Positions 34,445 to 46,400 of a DNA stretch of 64,000 nt are shown piece after piece; position 1 is the first letter of the stretch; each line of letters begins with the position of its first letter. Made by a program: the position numbers and the translations under genes. Under the pieces are notes generated by a model. That model ran no database searches. It was given only the letters and a program-made list of their open reading frames with translations, and had not been told where the DNA came from. This DNA comes from Mesocentrotus franciscanus (lineage: Eukaryota > Echinodermata > Echinoidea > Camarodonta > Strongylocentrotidae). The DNA lies in contig CP137667.1 of assembly GCA_037976565.1 (NCBI GenBank), positions 2,938,299 through 3,002,298 of the forward strand, read 5' to 3'.

Positions 34445-37400
34445 AGATAATAACACGACTGTGTTTATCGTCTCGTATATGGGCTGAACCAGACATTAAA
34501 GCGTGCTCGATACCTCCAATAGGGCAGCAACTTGATGACGTAAGTACATTTATATCGACAAAGAAGATTAAAGCCCCTCTAAAGTGTTGGGAGCCACAAA
34601 GTCGCCAACAAATTTGATAGCAAAATTTCACTTAAATTGTATCATAATGTGAAAGAGGATAACATTAAGACACACTTCTGCAAAGATCCCCAAAAAAAAA
34701 AGTGTTTGAAGACAAATATTGATAAAAGAATACCTCATTTGGGTTTTTTCTGCAATTTTGTATTTTGTTATCAATGTTCGACTTCAAACACATTTGTTTT
34801 GAAAAATCCTTGCAGAAATGTGTCTTAAACGACATCCTCTCTCACATAATGATACAATATAAGTGAAATTTTGCCACCAAATTTACTCGATAAATAGAGT
34901 AATAATCAAAATTAGATCATTACTCTATTTATCGAGTAGAATTGGTGTGCACTATTTAAATTTGAAATTATTTACAGTATAAAAGAAAATGTCTATTTTC
35001 CATGATGAAATCCAACGACGTTAGACTAAAACAGGCAAGAAGTGAAACCAAGGAGGGTTGATGAACAATCGGTAAAAATCTATAAAGAGTGGGAGCAATT
35101 AATATACCTTAGGACCAATGCAAAATCTGATCCGGGGATTCTCACAGGTGGGACGGGTTGGATACTTCTGCTACAGTCGCAACTACAACGGCTAGCATGG
35201 ATATGTTCATGGTGTTCAATACCCACCTACACATTTCTTTTTGAAGAGAAAGATATTATTAAATGCTTACTTTTTCCTCGTTATCTTGAAATTTATCGCA
35301 TACAATTTACAAAGAAAATAGAAAATTACTCTCAGTCACACCAACGAGACCATTATCAGACCAAAAATGCCCAACATAAAATCATATTTTCGCGAATGGT
35401 CAATAACAGACCGGTTTGGAATCGTTCTAGAGTCGGTCTGGCATTGTACCTTAGGCCTGACCAGTTAATGCATGAATCATAATGTATCTTCCGGTCAGTA
35501 ATGGTGCAGGGGAGTTTGTCAGAGAGTCCCTTTGTTACCACTTCTTTGTACTACCTTTACTTCTTCAGTTGATATCAGTTTCGTATCAGCCGACCATTGA
35601 ACCACGTGATCTACCACGATTAGCCTATCGCCTATCGCGCTCTGCCGAGGAGCTCAGCTCCCATTATGACGTCACTGAAGGGACTGACCTGTTGCCTGCA
35701 TACGTAGAAGCCATGCAGATTATATCACAGCTACCGAGTAGAGTGGATGAATGCGTGCTTGAATACCAGCTTGAATACGGAAATGTAAGCATGTAGAACA
35801 TCGAAAAATTCACATTTGGAAATTTAGTCATGAACTCCTTAGTTCCAAACATCATAAAAGCATACAGTTTTCTTCACATGACGTTAGAATGGCATCACAA
35901 CTATTTAAAAAACGACGGTTCGCTATCAAATTTAAAATGCAATGTTTATTTTGACGTATTCAACAGAGACATCATAAAGAAAATTGTTCCATCTTTTTTC
36001 GTTTATAAATTAAACACACATAAATCCTTCCCTTTACACAGGTACAATAAAACACGAATGATCATACAGAAAAGAAATTACGCATATTCCCAACAAAATA
36101 AAATACTCTGTTGCAAATCTGTATTTGTAAGTCGGGAAAAATATATCGATAACACGAATGTAACATATTTTCATTATAGGGCATTGTGATTTATTCTGGA
36201 TATTGTGTCTCTATTACGTTTACTTTGTAATGCTGTATCTGTTCTTCCTTGTTCCTTCTTACATCTCAATCTGACCAGCTTTTCCTACAAGCAGCTGATG
36301 CTCTTCTTCTCAAGGAAAACGTCGAGAAACGGAGTCATATAGCAGGAGTAAGATATTTCACATATTAATTAGATATGAAATAAAAATGGTCATAACGGTA
36401 GGCACTTTAAAATTATAAAGAAAGATATGAATTATGAACTGAAGGGAAAATGCTTTTGTTTTGATGATAATGAAATACATTCTTAATATAATTTTTTTTT
36501 TTTTAAATAACAACATAAAAGAGAATCTAAATACATGGCAACATCATTTACATTTTAGTTTTTTTATAAAGTCTTCATCCCATGCTGTACGGGAAAATTT
36601 TGGTGAGATTCTACAATCAAAGTTGTTTTTACGAATTGAATAAATATATATTTAATGCAAATATTTGTTACCATGAATGTTCGTGAAAACTATCCTACCG
36701 TATTCTAGTTGAGGCTGTATGCATCTATCATACGAAGATGTCAAGCTGAGTATGATAGGTGCATAAACAGCCTCATCAAGAGCCGGTAGATCTTGTAATG
36801 AATGAAGGAAAACGTGCATGGCTTGAGGGTTCTATTTTATTATTTCACCCATCTGTTAGTGTCTAAAAATAACGCTAGCTGTTCAGTGCCTTCTGGTCTG
36901 AGATGGCTAAAAGTTGATGGTTCATTTATTCAATATTTGTTTATAATTTGATTTATTTTTCAGGCTGGAGAAGAGGTTGTGAAGCTGATCGAAGCCGTAG
37001 ATACATTTGCAGCGAGGACATCTGGCAACGAATGCCATCTAAGCTTGAATCCAACAAGCGGTATGAAGACATTCGAAGGAGTCTACCAAAACATAGGTAT
37101 TCTGTTATCGGGGCCCTGTATTATAAAGAGTTGCAATTGATTAAAACCAATCGCAACTTAAAATTAATTCCAACTGTGTACTTAAGAGATGGAGTTGCTA
37201 TCAATTTCATGTTGCGATCGATTCGCATCAATCGCAAGTCTTTATTAGATGAGGTCCAGATATATCATCATCGTTAGATTTTAATTAAAATAATGAATAT
37301 TGTTATCATCGATAACATTATCATCATCATTATATTTCTGCGATTGTAAAGATTCAGGCCCTTTGACCATATTTGCTGCAAAATTCCCTCGGATAGGATG

Positions 37401-39541
37401 TTAAATGGAGGTCCCGTGTAGAGGAGAGTCACCACCTTTGCACGTTAAGAACCCACTGCACAATTCATATAAGAGTAGGGGAAACCCCGATCTAGTGCAC
37501 ACCCCCAATCAGTTATACCGGGAGGAGAGACCCGAGGGTTACAGTGATTCAGTTCAGATTCCTCCCTTGCACAGGTGACGCATAAAAACTTAATAATTAA
37601 TAATTAAATAATAATCTGTTCAAATAAGGTATTAATTTGCCCGCTCCTCTTCAAAATAACGAAACCAGGATGCTGACGCTGCTTTGCTCACTTTATATAT
37701 ATATGAATACTGTTTCTTTTGCGTAAATACAAACATAGGAAATCAAATCTTTCGTTTTCCCCACATGAATCACGCCATGTAACTAAACATGACATACAGT
37801 CTTCTTATGTTTTCATTTCATGAATCTAATCTCAGTTTTCAGGAAGATGCAATTCAAGACGGAGTCATATGAGGGCGGTATATACTCCGGAGGAGATGCA
37901 GAAATAGTTGTCAAGTCTGACTTCTATACCCTCAACGGCATGCTCAATGACACAGGTATATAAGATTCCCATGCGTGTGTATGTGTGTGTATGTGTTTGT
38001 GCGTGTATGTGTGTGTGGGGGTGGGGGTTAAGGTTTAAATGTGGTGATCACAAGAGAGCAGCATATTTGTTTTCTTTCCTGCAGTCTCTGTCATAAAAGT
38101 TGAGTTTAAACGCAATTCCAACCTATTTTAGAATCGTGTATTCCAAGTATTTAGGATTAGGAGAAGTCGAAAAAATGTTTAGTGGTTGGAATCAAGATGT
38201 AGGATTTCCCATAAATTTCAAGACACTAATTGTTCACTAGATTTCCTATCTATATTTCTACTCCTCAGTGACGTCGGTAATAGCTTTCTACCCGACCATT
38301 GCTTCGTTGGTGAAAAGGATAAGAACAGGATCAGATCAAAGGTATGTTCTTTTACGCTTTTATTAGTTTTGCACAATTAAACAAAAAATAGTTAGCATTA
38401 ACATCATCAGATGCATAGATTGTTTATATTAATGTACATTTTGTTGAGTAGTGCCGGTGGAGTTATATCAGTCCTCGATAATAACAGAAGAAGGACTGTT
38501 TATCTTATCTAGTAAATGATGAAAATCATATGAAATTATTGAAAAGTAGAAAAGGTCGACAATTCAGACTTGGACAAATGATGCAATGTTAATCATAGAT
38601 GTGATAGATATATTCTTGGCCCCGACTTCTCATACAGCACGTGCATTAATTTTGGGTTTGTGCAATGAATGAATATTTTAGAACATATAATTTAGGCAAG
38701 ACAGAAAAGCCTCATAAATTAATGAAGTTCATTTTAAACCGTTATTCAATTGTCTGTTTTAATCAGACCACGTCTAATGAATATACATCCAGTTAACCAT
38801 TAACTTATTCAAACCCTTACCACGTTTTGTAAGTTTGTGAAAAATATATTTTTTTTGTCCGATTCAAGTTTTAGAGAATGTGACACAATAAAGCTTACAT
38901 CTAAAAGTATTCAACAAGGCTCTAATTCAACCAGTCCACCTTTCATTCTTGAGTTACGAAAAACACAAAAACATCAAATTTACAAGGGGTATGAATAATT
39001 CAGTTGCTAACTGTATTTTCGTATCATTTAATTTCAGCGTATCACAAGTATACCCAACAATAGTTACAGCATCAACCATCCATCAGACGACAAGCAACCA
39101 TAACAACCAGTTCACATCACCATTCTGTATGACCTTCACAAGTGTACTACAGGTAATGAATCATAAATGAACCATTCTTTGGCAAGTTCATTGCCATTTT
39201 AATTTAGGTAGAACAAAATTCAAACAAAATTGATAATGAAATCAGATAGCAAGGAGCGCTAAGAACGAAAAGCACCGTAGCGTTATGTTTTCCGACTGAA
39301 AACATTGGTAAGTGGTTCATAACAATTATTACAGAACATGGTATAATTTGCATGAGAGAAGAAAACATACAGAACAAATGATTGTAATTATTCATACATT
39401 TTGATACCTGACTGATCCATGCCATATCTTATTTATCTTATCTGCATTTCTTTTCGAAAGTGACGTTGATGATTGTTCTTTACTTTGTTTGTAGGATCAG
39501 AACACAAGCTGGCAATGTGCATTCATCACGAGATCAACTAC
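34445..39541 (+). CDS. Adhesion GPCR, HRM second half and GAIN domain (contig B copy, 8 exons)
   Basis: Plus-strand exons: 34445-34539, 35569-35784, 36279-36347, 36964-37096, 37836-37955, 38269-38341, 39038-39152 and 39495-39541. These are the same eight exons as in contig A at 17405-22515 with identical lengths. They follow in frame from the first HRM exon at 31749-31841, so this copy joins the N-terminal half of the receptor while the contig A copy joins the membrane half. One coding difference was noticed: ACC here against AGC there, Thr for Ser in SPFCMTF. This should be counted as the same gene, not a second one. Confidence 0.88.
34622..34938. mobile_element. Palindromic MITE plus adjacent hairpin (contig B copy)
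   Basis: Copy of the foldback (34622-34873) and hairpin (34884-34938) described in contig A. The 12 extra bases that separate the two here suggest the hairpin and foldback are independent insertions. Confidence 0.7.
38800..39030. repeat. Dispersed repeat shared with GPN1 3' UTR
   Basis: Matches 5815-6060 in the same orientation, through AGAATGTGACA-A-TAAAGCTT, AGTATTCAACAA, AATTCAACCAGTCC and CCTTTCATTCTTGAG. It reaches to within about 10-20 bases of the acceptor of exon 39038-39152. The contig A counterpart is inverted at about 17960-18190. Confidence 0.6.
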
Positions 39542-40128
39542 GTAAGTAAACACCACAAACCTGCTAAAGATATACCATCTGCTGGGATTTATGCCCATTT
39601 CCACTGCGGTTGACATAGAACAAAACATAATTCTTAAGGTCTCTTTCAACTGTCGGATTTGTGACCGAATTTTAAAGGAGAAATACATTACTATTGTATG
39701 TCGTTCAAACAAATATTCAACAAATATTTAGAGTGAGATATGAGTAATGGCTTTATTCCTTCTTGTTACGAGTTTATATATGATATTAACAGTTTGATGG
39801 CAATCACATGCCAGAATAAATGAGAGAACACTCTTCAATTCAAAGAATGGTTACAAAAATCTCATTGGTAAAAGTGGTATGCAATAATGTGTAACTAAAT
39901 TATTAAATATATTGTACTCTCCGCTTGCTTTCGAGAACTTTCAACAACAAAAATTTCATAAGGCGACTTTCTCTACAAGACCGCCTTGGTCTTTTATGGT
40001 ACCCTTGGTTCCATGTATAATGATTTGCATCTGTGCTGTATTTCTCATTTATATGTGAATATGCTTTTACTGGAATCAAATAAGGTTGAACCCAATGACA
40101 GCCTATATCCTTTTCATTGTTTGACCAG

Positions 40129-40149
40129 GGGTGAGTCAGGAATGGTCAA
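40129..40149 (+). pseudogene. GPS exon start, cut by assembly gap
   Basis: The first 21 bases of the GPS exon. An additional A compared with 16835-16816 shifts the frame immediately before the N run. This is most likely a base error at the contig end, not a real lesion. Confidence 0.75.
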
Positions 40150-40649
40150 NNNNNNNNNNNNNNNNNNNNNNNNNNNNNNNNNNNNNNNNNNNNNNNNNNN
40201 NNNNNNNNNNNNNNNNNNNNNNNNNNNNNNNNNNNNNNNNNNNNNNNNNNNNNNNNNNNNNNNNNNNNNNNNNNNNNNNNNNNNNNNNNNNNNNNNNNNN
40301 NNNNNNNNNNNNNNNNNNNNNNNNNNNNNNNNNNNNNNNNNNNNNNNNNNNNNNNNNNNNNNNNNNNNNNNNNNNNNNNNNNNNNNNNNNNNNNNNNNNN
40401 NNNNNNNNNNNNNNNNNNNNNNNNNNNNNNNNNNNNNNNNNNNNNNNNNNNNNNNNNNNNNNNNNNNNNNNNNNNNNNNNNNNNNNNNNNNNNNNNNNNN
40501 NNNNNNNNNNNNNNNNNNNNNNNNNNNNNNNNNNNNNNNNNNNNNNNNNNNNNNNNNNNNNNNNNNNNNNNNNNNNNNNNNNNNNNNNNNNNNNNNNNNN
40601 NNNNNNNNNNNNNNNNNNNNNNNNNNNNNNNNNNNNNNNNNNNNNNNNN
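40150..40649. other. Assembly gap (500 N)
   Basis: Exactly 500 N. The left flank is the start of the GPS exon (plus); the right flank is an intron of the same gene near its other end (minus). The contigs are thus not truly adjacent in this orientation. Confidence 1.
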
Positions 40650-41154
40650 CTAAATGGAAAGAGAGAGGTTAAGGAGTAAAGAACATTTATCCCCCCTGTC
40701 GGTCCGTAGTCGGCTCTGAGGCACCGCCAAAGAGGAGAAGTGTATTGGATGATGAGGGAAATGATGAAAATTTAGAACGTCAATGTTTCATTATCATATG
40801 CGTTCCACATTTCAGTATGATTTAAAATATCCAAATTATATAAATGTACATGTAAATGAAATATTTCATTCAGACAATATAAACATTTCAAATTATTGCA
40901 AAACAAGAGAAAGAAGGATTACACAAATGCATTATAAGTCTACTTCACACAGAAAAACGCCCATTAGATGTTTTCAATATCACATATACCGATAATTATA
41001 TATTTTTGGCGATATGAATATCTCGTCTCAATTTTAACGAAATCACTTTTTTGGAGTTTGTCTCTTTTCAAAGCCATGATCACTATGCATTTCCTTCACA
41101 TCTTGACATTGAATTTATTCTATGTGACTTTGAGCACATCAGTATTCCACTTAC

Positions 41155-41329
41155 ATGAGTTCTCCTTCTGTTTCCATGACGACCAAATCGGCCCCAGCAA
41201 CGTCTAGCCCGCATTGGCTTCGTGCCTCGCTCCAGTTTACAGACGTGTTATAATCGAAGAAATAACAATGAGAGTTATACTCGAGCCAGTTCACCGGACA
41301 CTCCTCCAGCCATTGTGGGCGAGCTACAT
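41155..41329 (-). CDS. Adhesion GPCR, C-type lectin domain, N-terminal half
   Basis: A 175-nt exon encoding PQWLEECPVNWLEYNSHCYF, then NWSEARSQCG and ADLVVMETEGELM. This is the start of a long-form C-type lectin domain: the C-P-x-x-W opening with the extra disulfide, the C-Y-x-F strand and the first conserved helix. It ends in phase 2 (AT|GTAAG), and the next base needed is supplied by exon 24659 of contig B, giving ELMFINDII. The lectin half-domain is thus cut in two by the misplaced contig. Confidence 0.88.
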
Positions 41330-42784
41330 CTGGACGAGATGGAATGATTAAAAGGTTTCATTCTAGTTTCGGGGAAGTCTTTTTTACACTGTAAAATGAC
41401 TGAAGCGAGATCGCAAATACTTTCAAAAAATTAAACTCAAGGACGTTTATTTTGTATTGCCTATTGCCTTTAGAAGTCATGTACGGGGTATGTCAGATGT
41501 AATTGCAATACCATAGTGAGACCAACGAGACCGGCACCGGACCGAACATAGAGGTACATTATCCTCTACGTCCAAAAATAGGTCGGTTTGGCGTTGGTTT
41601 GGCGGTGTGACTAATGTACAAAGAAAACAAATATTTGTAAAAAGGTGTTGCAAAGGGCTATTGAAATTGACAAAGGTTGTTGTAGTTGTTGTTGTTGCTG
41701 CTGCTATGTGGCTAGTCTTTGCCGTCGTGTTGTTGGTGAAATATTGCCCACCAAATTGTTAATTATGTGTCCGACCGCTCGGGCTTTTGGCGTCTTATGG
41801 TAGAATTCTAATCAGCTCAAAATGAACCACGCCTGGTGCTTCAACGATTCAATTCAATTCAATTCAGTTTTAATAAATTCCAATAAAATATACAAAACAG
41901 AATACAATCATGACAGAATAACAGTAAAAATCCAACCAGACTACAAAATAAGGTAAACTGATAAAACAATAAAGCGATACATCAGATAACAACACAATAT
42001 AGAGTATTATTGAAATTGGATGTGAGAGTGGATCGAGGATACCGTGCAAGCTAATAGATTGGAATATCGGGAATGATCAACCTAAGAAAACCTCCTTTCA
42101 TGTTATTATATATTTGAAAACCCCAATATTTTGGAGAATATGATCAAAGATATGAAGAATTATTGAATTTACGAGTTATAATTACAATTACATTTCTTGT
42201 CAAAGCAGCGGTATGTATTTGGTTTTGTACTTGCCTGTGTCCTCATATATCATTTCATTATTCATTTCATTTCATTCATTTCCATTTCCAAATATAACAT
42301 GTTGATATTTGCAGGGCATGTGTTTGATTATCACAAACAAATAAACAAACTTACAATAAATAAATGTACAATATGACTTGAAGAAGAACTAACGATTACG
42401 TAATATTTTTCATAATGTATATGAAAATGCATAATTCGATTTAAAAAATAATTACCAAACACCTGAACAAAACAAGACAAGAAAACAAAAAAAACGATGT
42501 TTGGAAATGCAAAGGCCGACATGGAAGCCGAAGCCTTGTAAATTGAAGGTCCTTGGAAAAAAGGACCAAACTCGCTTTCACACACACACACACACACACG
42601 CACACACACACACACACACACGCACACACGCATACACACACGCACACGCACGCACACACGCACACACACGAGTACACCCACATACACGCTAACACGAACT
42701 AACACAATATAAATATAAAGAGATACATACAGGTAATGCAAGAGTACGATACGAAGATAAGGGAACAGAGGAGGGGAAACTAAC
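41330..42784. other. Receptor intron 1
   Basis: Mostly anonymous AT-rich sequence. Contains a short GTGAGACCAACGAGACCGG-type repeat fragment (about 41515-41600, related to 21500-21640 and 45995-46015), a CAATT-rich tract at 41845-41880, CATTT pentamers at 42255-42290 and (CA)n at 42577-42690. No exon was recognised. Confidence 0.6.
42577..42690. repeat. CA microsatellite
   Basis: (CA)n interrupted by CG dinucleotides. Opposing ORFs are translations of the repeat (poly Cys-Val). Confidence 0.95.
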
Positions 42785-42851
42785 CTGCAATTATATGGAA
42801 AAGTAGGACAGCCGAAATAAAGCCCCTCATTCTATCTGATGCTATATCCAT
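42785..42851 (-). CDS. Adhesion GPCR, start codon and signal-peptide exon
   Basis: ATG at 42851 followed by DIASDRMRGFISAVLLFHIIA, a typical secretory signal with a hydrophobic core of about 12 residues. An in-frame TGA lies two codons upstream, supporting a 5' UTR there. The second Met (MRGFISAV) is an alternative start. The exon ends in phase 1 at GCAG|GTTAG and joins exon 41329-41155 to make an Asp codon. No TATA box or other promoter element is evident upstream. Confidence 0.7.
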
Positions 42852-44003
42852 GATTCACTTCCCTGCCTTAGACCAAATCGGATATTAGAATAATTACGAA
42901 CAATCATTACCATGGATACCGATTATATGACGACATATTAGATGAGATATTGGAGAATGTATATCACACACGAATGTAATTTGAAACGAAAATCGTCATG
43001 AAAGGTAATTTCGGAAGAAGTCGAAGAACGAAGCTGGTCTCGATGAATTTGGACCTCTGTTTCATATCTCGGTCACAACACTTTTCTGAGAAAACTGATT
43101 TGTCCACTATCACAAGGATTGCAAATGAAGATGTATAACAGAAGTCCGTGTAAAATGTTCCTGGTTGTAATCCTGTCCTTCCCTAGTGACTCGCATCTTT
43201 CTACTGGTGGTGGAAACAGGCGCATCATCTCACTACCTACCCCTCACTACTTGACTAAAGGGCCGGTCATACCTCATCCATAATAACAACCATAACTATA
43301 ACTATAGATATCGATGCTGTTCATTGATTTATACTTATTAGCATTCAACAGCAATTTTCCCCGATCCAACAACATTTCTACATGTAACACGATCGAAAAA
43401 GACAAAAAAAAACAAAAAATCAGCGTAAGATTTCAACTGTTTTTGGCACCCATCGAAATGTACGAATATGACAATGACATATCACCTCACCAGGACCTGA
43501 TATTTATAGGAAATCCAATAGGGCACTTAAGTTGATTTCTTGAAAGTTTTTGCGATCGTGTTTTTTAAATATTTTCATAGGTCATTGCTGATCCCATATC
43601 AGTGATTTAATCCCGAAAAAACAATAAAAATCGGTCAAGGTAGAAAATGAATGGTGTTTCTATAATAAGTCTTCAGTACCGATTTTCTAAGATCCGATTC
43701 TACATAGACCAACTATATAGTTTACCTACCAATGATACTAAAATTGTATTGTTTAAATTTATGCTTAATTAAAGGTTCTTTACCTACATCAACCACAAAT
43801 CATTTTGATTATTAGTTTGATGTTTATTGTATGTTCATAATTATCACTTTCGTCGCATCTACAATTATGTATCTGAGGTGATTCTTTTGTTATATTAAAT
43901 AGCTCAAAGCAAATCAAATCAAATCAAATGAAGTAATACATTATAACATTAAGTTTAATTTTATCACCGCCCATAAGCAGAGACAAAGCTATTGGAATGT
44001 AAT

Positions 44004-44038
<35 letters not shown>

Positions 44039-45590
44039 CATTATTATTATTATCCTCATCATCATTATCATTATTATTAGCCAGGTTTTACTCGCTATAC
44101 AAAGTACACATGAATAGTCAAAAGCTCACCTACTAAACGTTAAGGTTTGTACAAGCTCAAACTTCAAATTTGTGATTTACCCCAACTTATGCAATTATTC
44201 TGTATAATGAAAGTAAAAATAATGACAATAATAATGATAATAATAATATTAATATTGATCATAATAATAATAATGATCATAATAAGAATACTAATGTTAA
44301 TAATAATAAAAAATAATAATTGTGCTTGTTTATACTCCGCTATACACAAAGAAGTTCCATCGCTTTGATAGTGCTTAGATTGTAAATAAACAAAAGAAAG
44401 GACAAGAGCTAAAAGACCAAACATAAATCTGTATAAAAAAGATAGATTTTCAGTGTTTTTTTTCAAAGTATGGATATATAACGTTATCGTTATTGGTACT
44501 GGTGTGACCAGGTCTGTACCGCGATTAGAGAGGAGCATTGAATTGGATTGAGATGCAGTATACAGAACACCTGCTCCACAGGAAATGGGCGCTCGCTTTA
44601 TTCAAAGAGCCAGGCATTGAAAAGATGAGCTACTTCCAATGGCCTTCACATAATTAGTAACATGTCACTTTTATTAATAGCACCCGTTTTTCTTTAATCT
44701 GCCATCTTCTCTGTATGAGTCTTTACCTCAAGAGGCCATCAAAACGTCGCGATCTGTCGCATATCACATTATCATATTATAATTATTGTATGTTTTTTAA
44801 GTGGAAATTTCTTTATTTATAATTATGTCCATAGCATTTACATATCCGGAAGGATACGATTTGGCTTATACATAATAAGAAACACCATTGGATAACACAA
44901 GAGGCATGAGTGGCACTATTAATACATCAGCAATATAAACACTTAAGAACACTTAAGCTAACATAGATGATAGAGCGAGAAAGAGAGAGGAGGGGAGAGA
45001 GAAAAATAAAGGGAGAAATGGGAGAGAGGGAGAGGGAGAGACAGAGCGGTGGAGGGGGGCAGAGAGAGAGGGGTATAGAAAGAGCGAGAGGGAGGGGGAA
45101 GGGCGGAGAGAGAGAGAGAGGGGGACTGAGAGAGAGAGGGGTATAGAGAGAGCGAGAGGGAGGGGAAGGGCGGGGAGAGAGAGAGAGAGAGGGACAGGGA
45201 GATAGAGGAATAGAGAGAGAGAGAAAGAAAGGAAAGAGAGAGAGAGAGAGAAGGGGCGGGGAAGGGGGAGGGAGTGAGGAAACATAAGCGAATTACAAGT
45301 TTATATTCTTCTACCAGAATAATGAATTTGTAAAATATTATGAGCATGATTTTGAATTACTTAGCAAATGAATAAATGAGGCAAATATGGATACATAACA
45401 ATGTACAACTTTAATTCACTATGATAACGGGAAGAACATAGAAAGGGGATAGGAAAGAGTCAGCTAATCCAATTTTAATATATGTACAAGAGAAGAAAAA
45501 GGAAAGAACTGGGCTGTAGGGAAAGGAAGAAAGTTTAAATTCAATTTCAAAATTATTCCACAAATGAAAAGCATAAACATGTATAAGAAT
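42852..45590. other. Intergenic region upstream of receptor
   Basis: No gene recognised. Contains (ATT)n at 44011-44070, AAT-rich triplets at 44217-44315 and a long GA-rich tract at about 44965-45280. The ORFs over these tracts are low-complexity translations. Confidence 0.6.
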
Positions 45591-46049
45591 ACGTACGTAT
45601 CGAAAGAGAAGAAATACGTTCAGGAGGAAACGTTCGTTTCGTAAAGAATATGCAAGCAAAGGGGACAGTGTGGGAAGTCAGAAATTAACAATGATTTTAT
45701 CGCGAAGTTTAACGAACATGTTTAAATGAATTAAGAAGATACACACCAACTAAATATTTGTGTAAATAAAAGTACTGGCCTTTGAACGAAAACACCAAAG
45801 TGGGAGATTGACCCCGATTGTACGTCACAGATTGTTACTTATATTTTAAATCAAATATTTACCCGAAAGGAACTCACTTAGTTGTGAAGTGCTGATTGTA
45901 GTTTTGCTTATATTCTATTTCACTTCCTCTTTCTTTTTGTTACCGAAATTCAATAAGCAAACTTGTTTATTTGGGCTTAATACCTTAGTCACAACAGTGA
46001 GACCAACGCCAGACCGAAACCAGAAAATTCCATTAATAATAATAATATA

Positions 46050-46400
46050 ACAATCTGGATTTATGTAGCGCTTAATACGAAATACCATCTCTAAGCGCTA
46101 AACAGATATTATTACCCTGGTCATCGGCTTCATTTACGCACAATGTGCACCATCTCCATCTTCTGGGAGTATTTTTACGTTATGGTCACAATGAGTGCAG
46201 ATGGCAATTACTTACACAAAGGCTTACGTCATGTTACCGGATCGCCATTCCTCTCCTGGGTATGGAATGGCAAATGTAGATTAATGCCTTACCAAAGGAC
46301 ATTAGTGCCGTGTCGGGGATCGAATCCACGACCTCCGCATTTCCATTCAAGTGATTAAACCAATCGACTTCGACACCCTGAATAGCTAAGAGTCTGTCGG
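46050..46400. repeat. Dispersed repeat with GTAGCGCTTAATACGA start
   Basis: About 350 bases, repeated at 50855-51160. It contains GTGCACCATCTCCA, TCTCCTGGGTATGGAATGGC and a GGGATCGAA(T/C)CCACG segment resembling a tRNA-derived B-box. It could be a SINE, but I see no clear A box or tail, so the class is open. Confidence 0.45.

Larger units (their letters stand above)
33026..40149. repeat. Right arm of 7.1 kb inverted duplication (end of contig B)
   Basis: Inverted near-identical copy of 16816-23932, stopping exactly at the second gap. Differences include a Ser-to-Thr change in the exon at 39038-39152, a 12-base insertion near 34875, an insertion in the intron near 39720, and an extra A within the last 20 bases before the gap. 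Confidence 0.95.

Noticed and set aside
35042..35482. 146-codon ORF on the plus strand (mirror 21485-21925) as an extra receptor exon
   Set aside because: The exons on both sides already join in phase 0. This ORF has no splice pair preserving frame and its sequence resembles no GAIN or stalk segment.
37836..37846. Use of the nearer TTTTCAG acceptor for the GAIN exon
   Set aside because: It breaks phase with the upstream donor and puts stops or unrelated sequence in frame; CTCAG keeps the frame.
33026..40149. A second, head-to-head adhesion GPCR gene (inverted paralogue)
   Set aside because: The block is nearly identical in exons and introns, both copies stop at contig gaps, and each supplies exons the other lacks. 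One gene in two contigs explains everything.
42331..42741. Cys/Val-rich ORF resembling a small secreted protein
   Set aside because: Entirely due to the CA repeat.
44953..45347. Ser/Leu/Pro-rich ORFs over 110 codons
   Set aside because: Translation of a GA-rich microsatellite on the opposite strand; same for 13478-13762, 48001-48201, 50181-50396 and 53271-53605.
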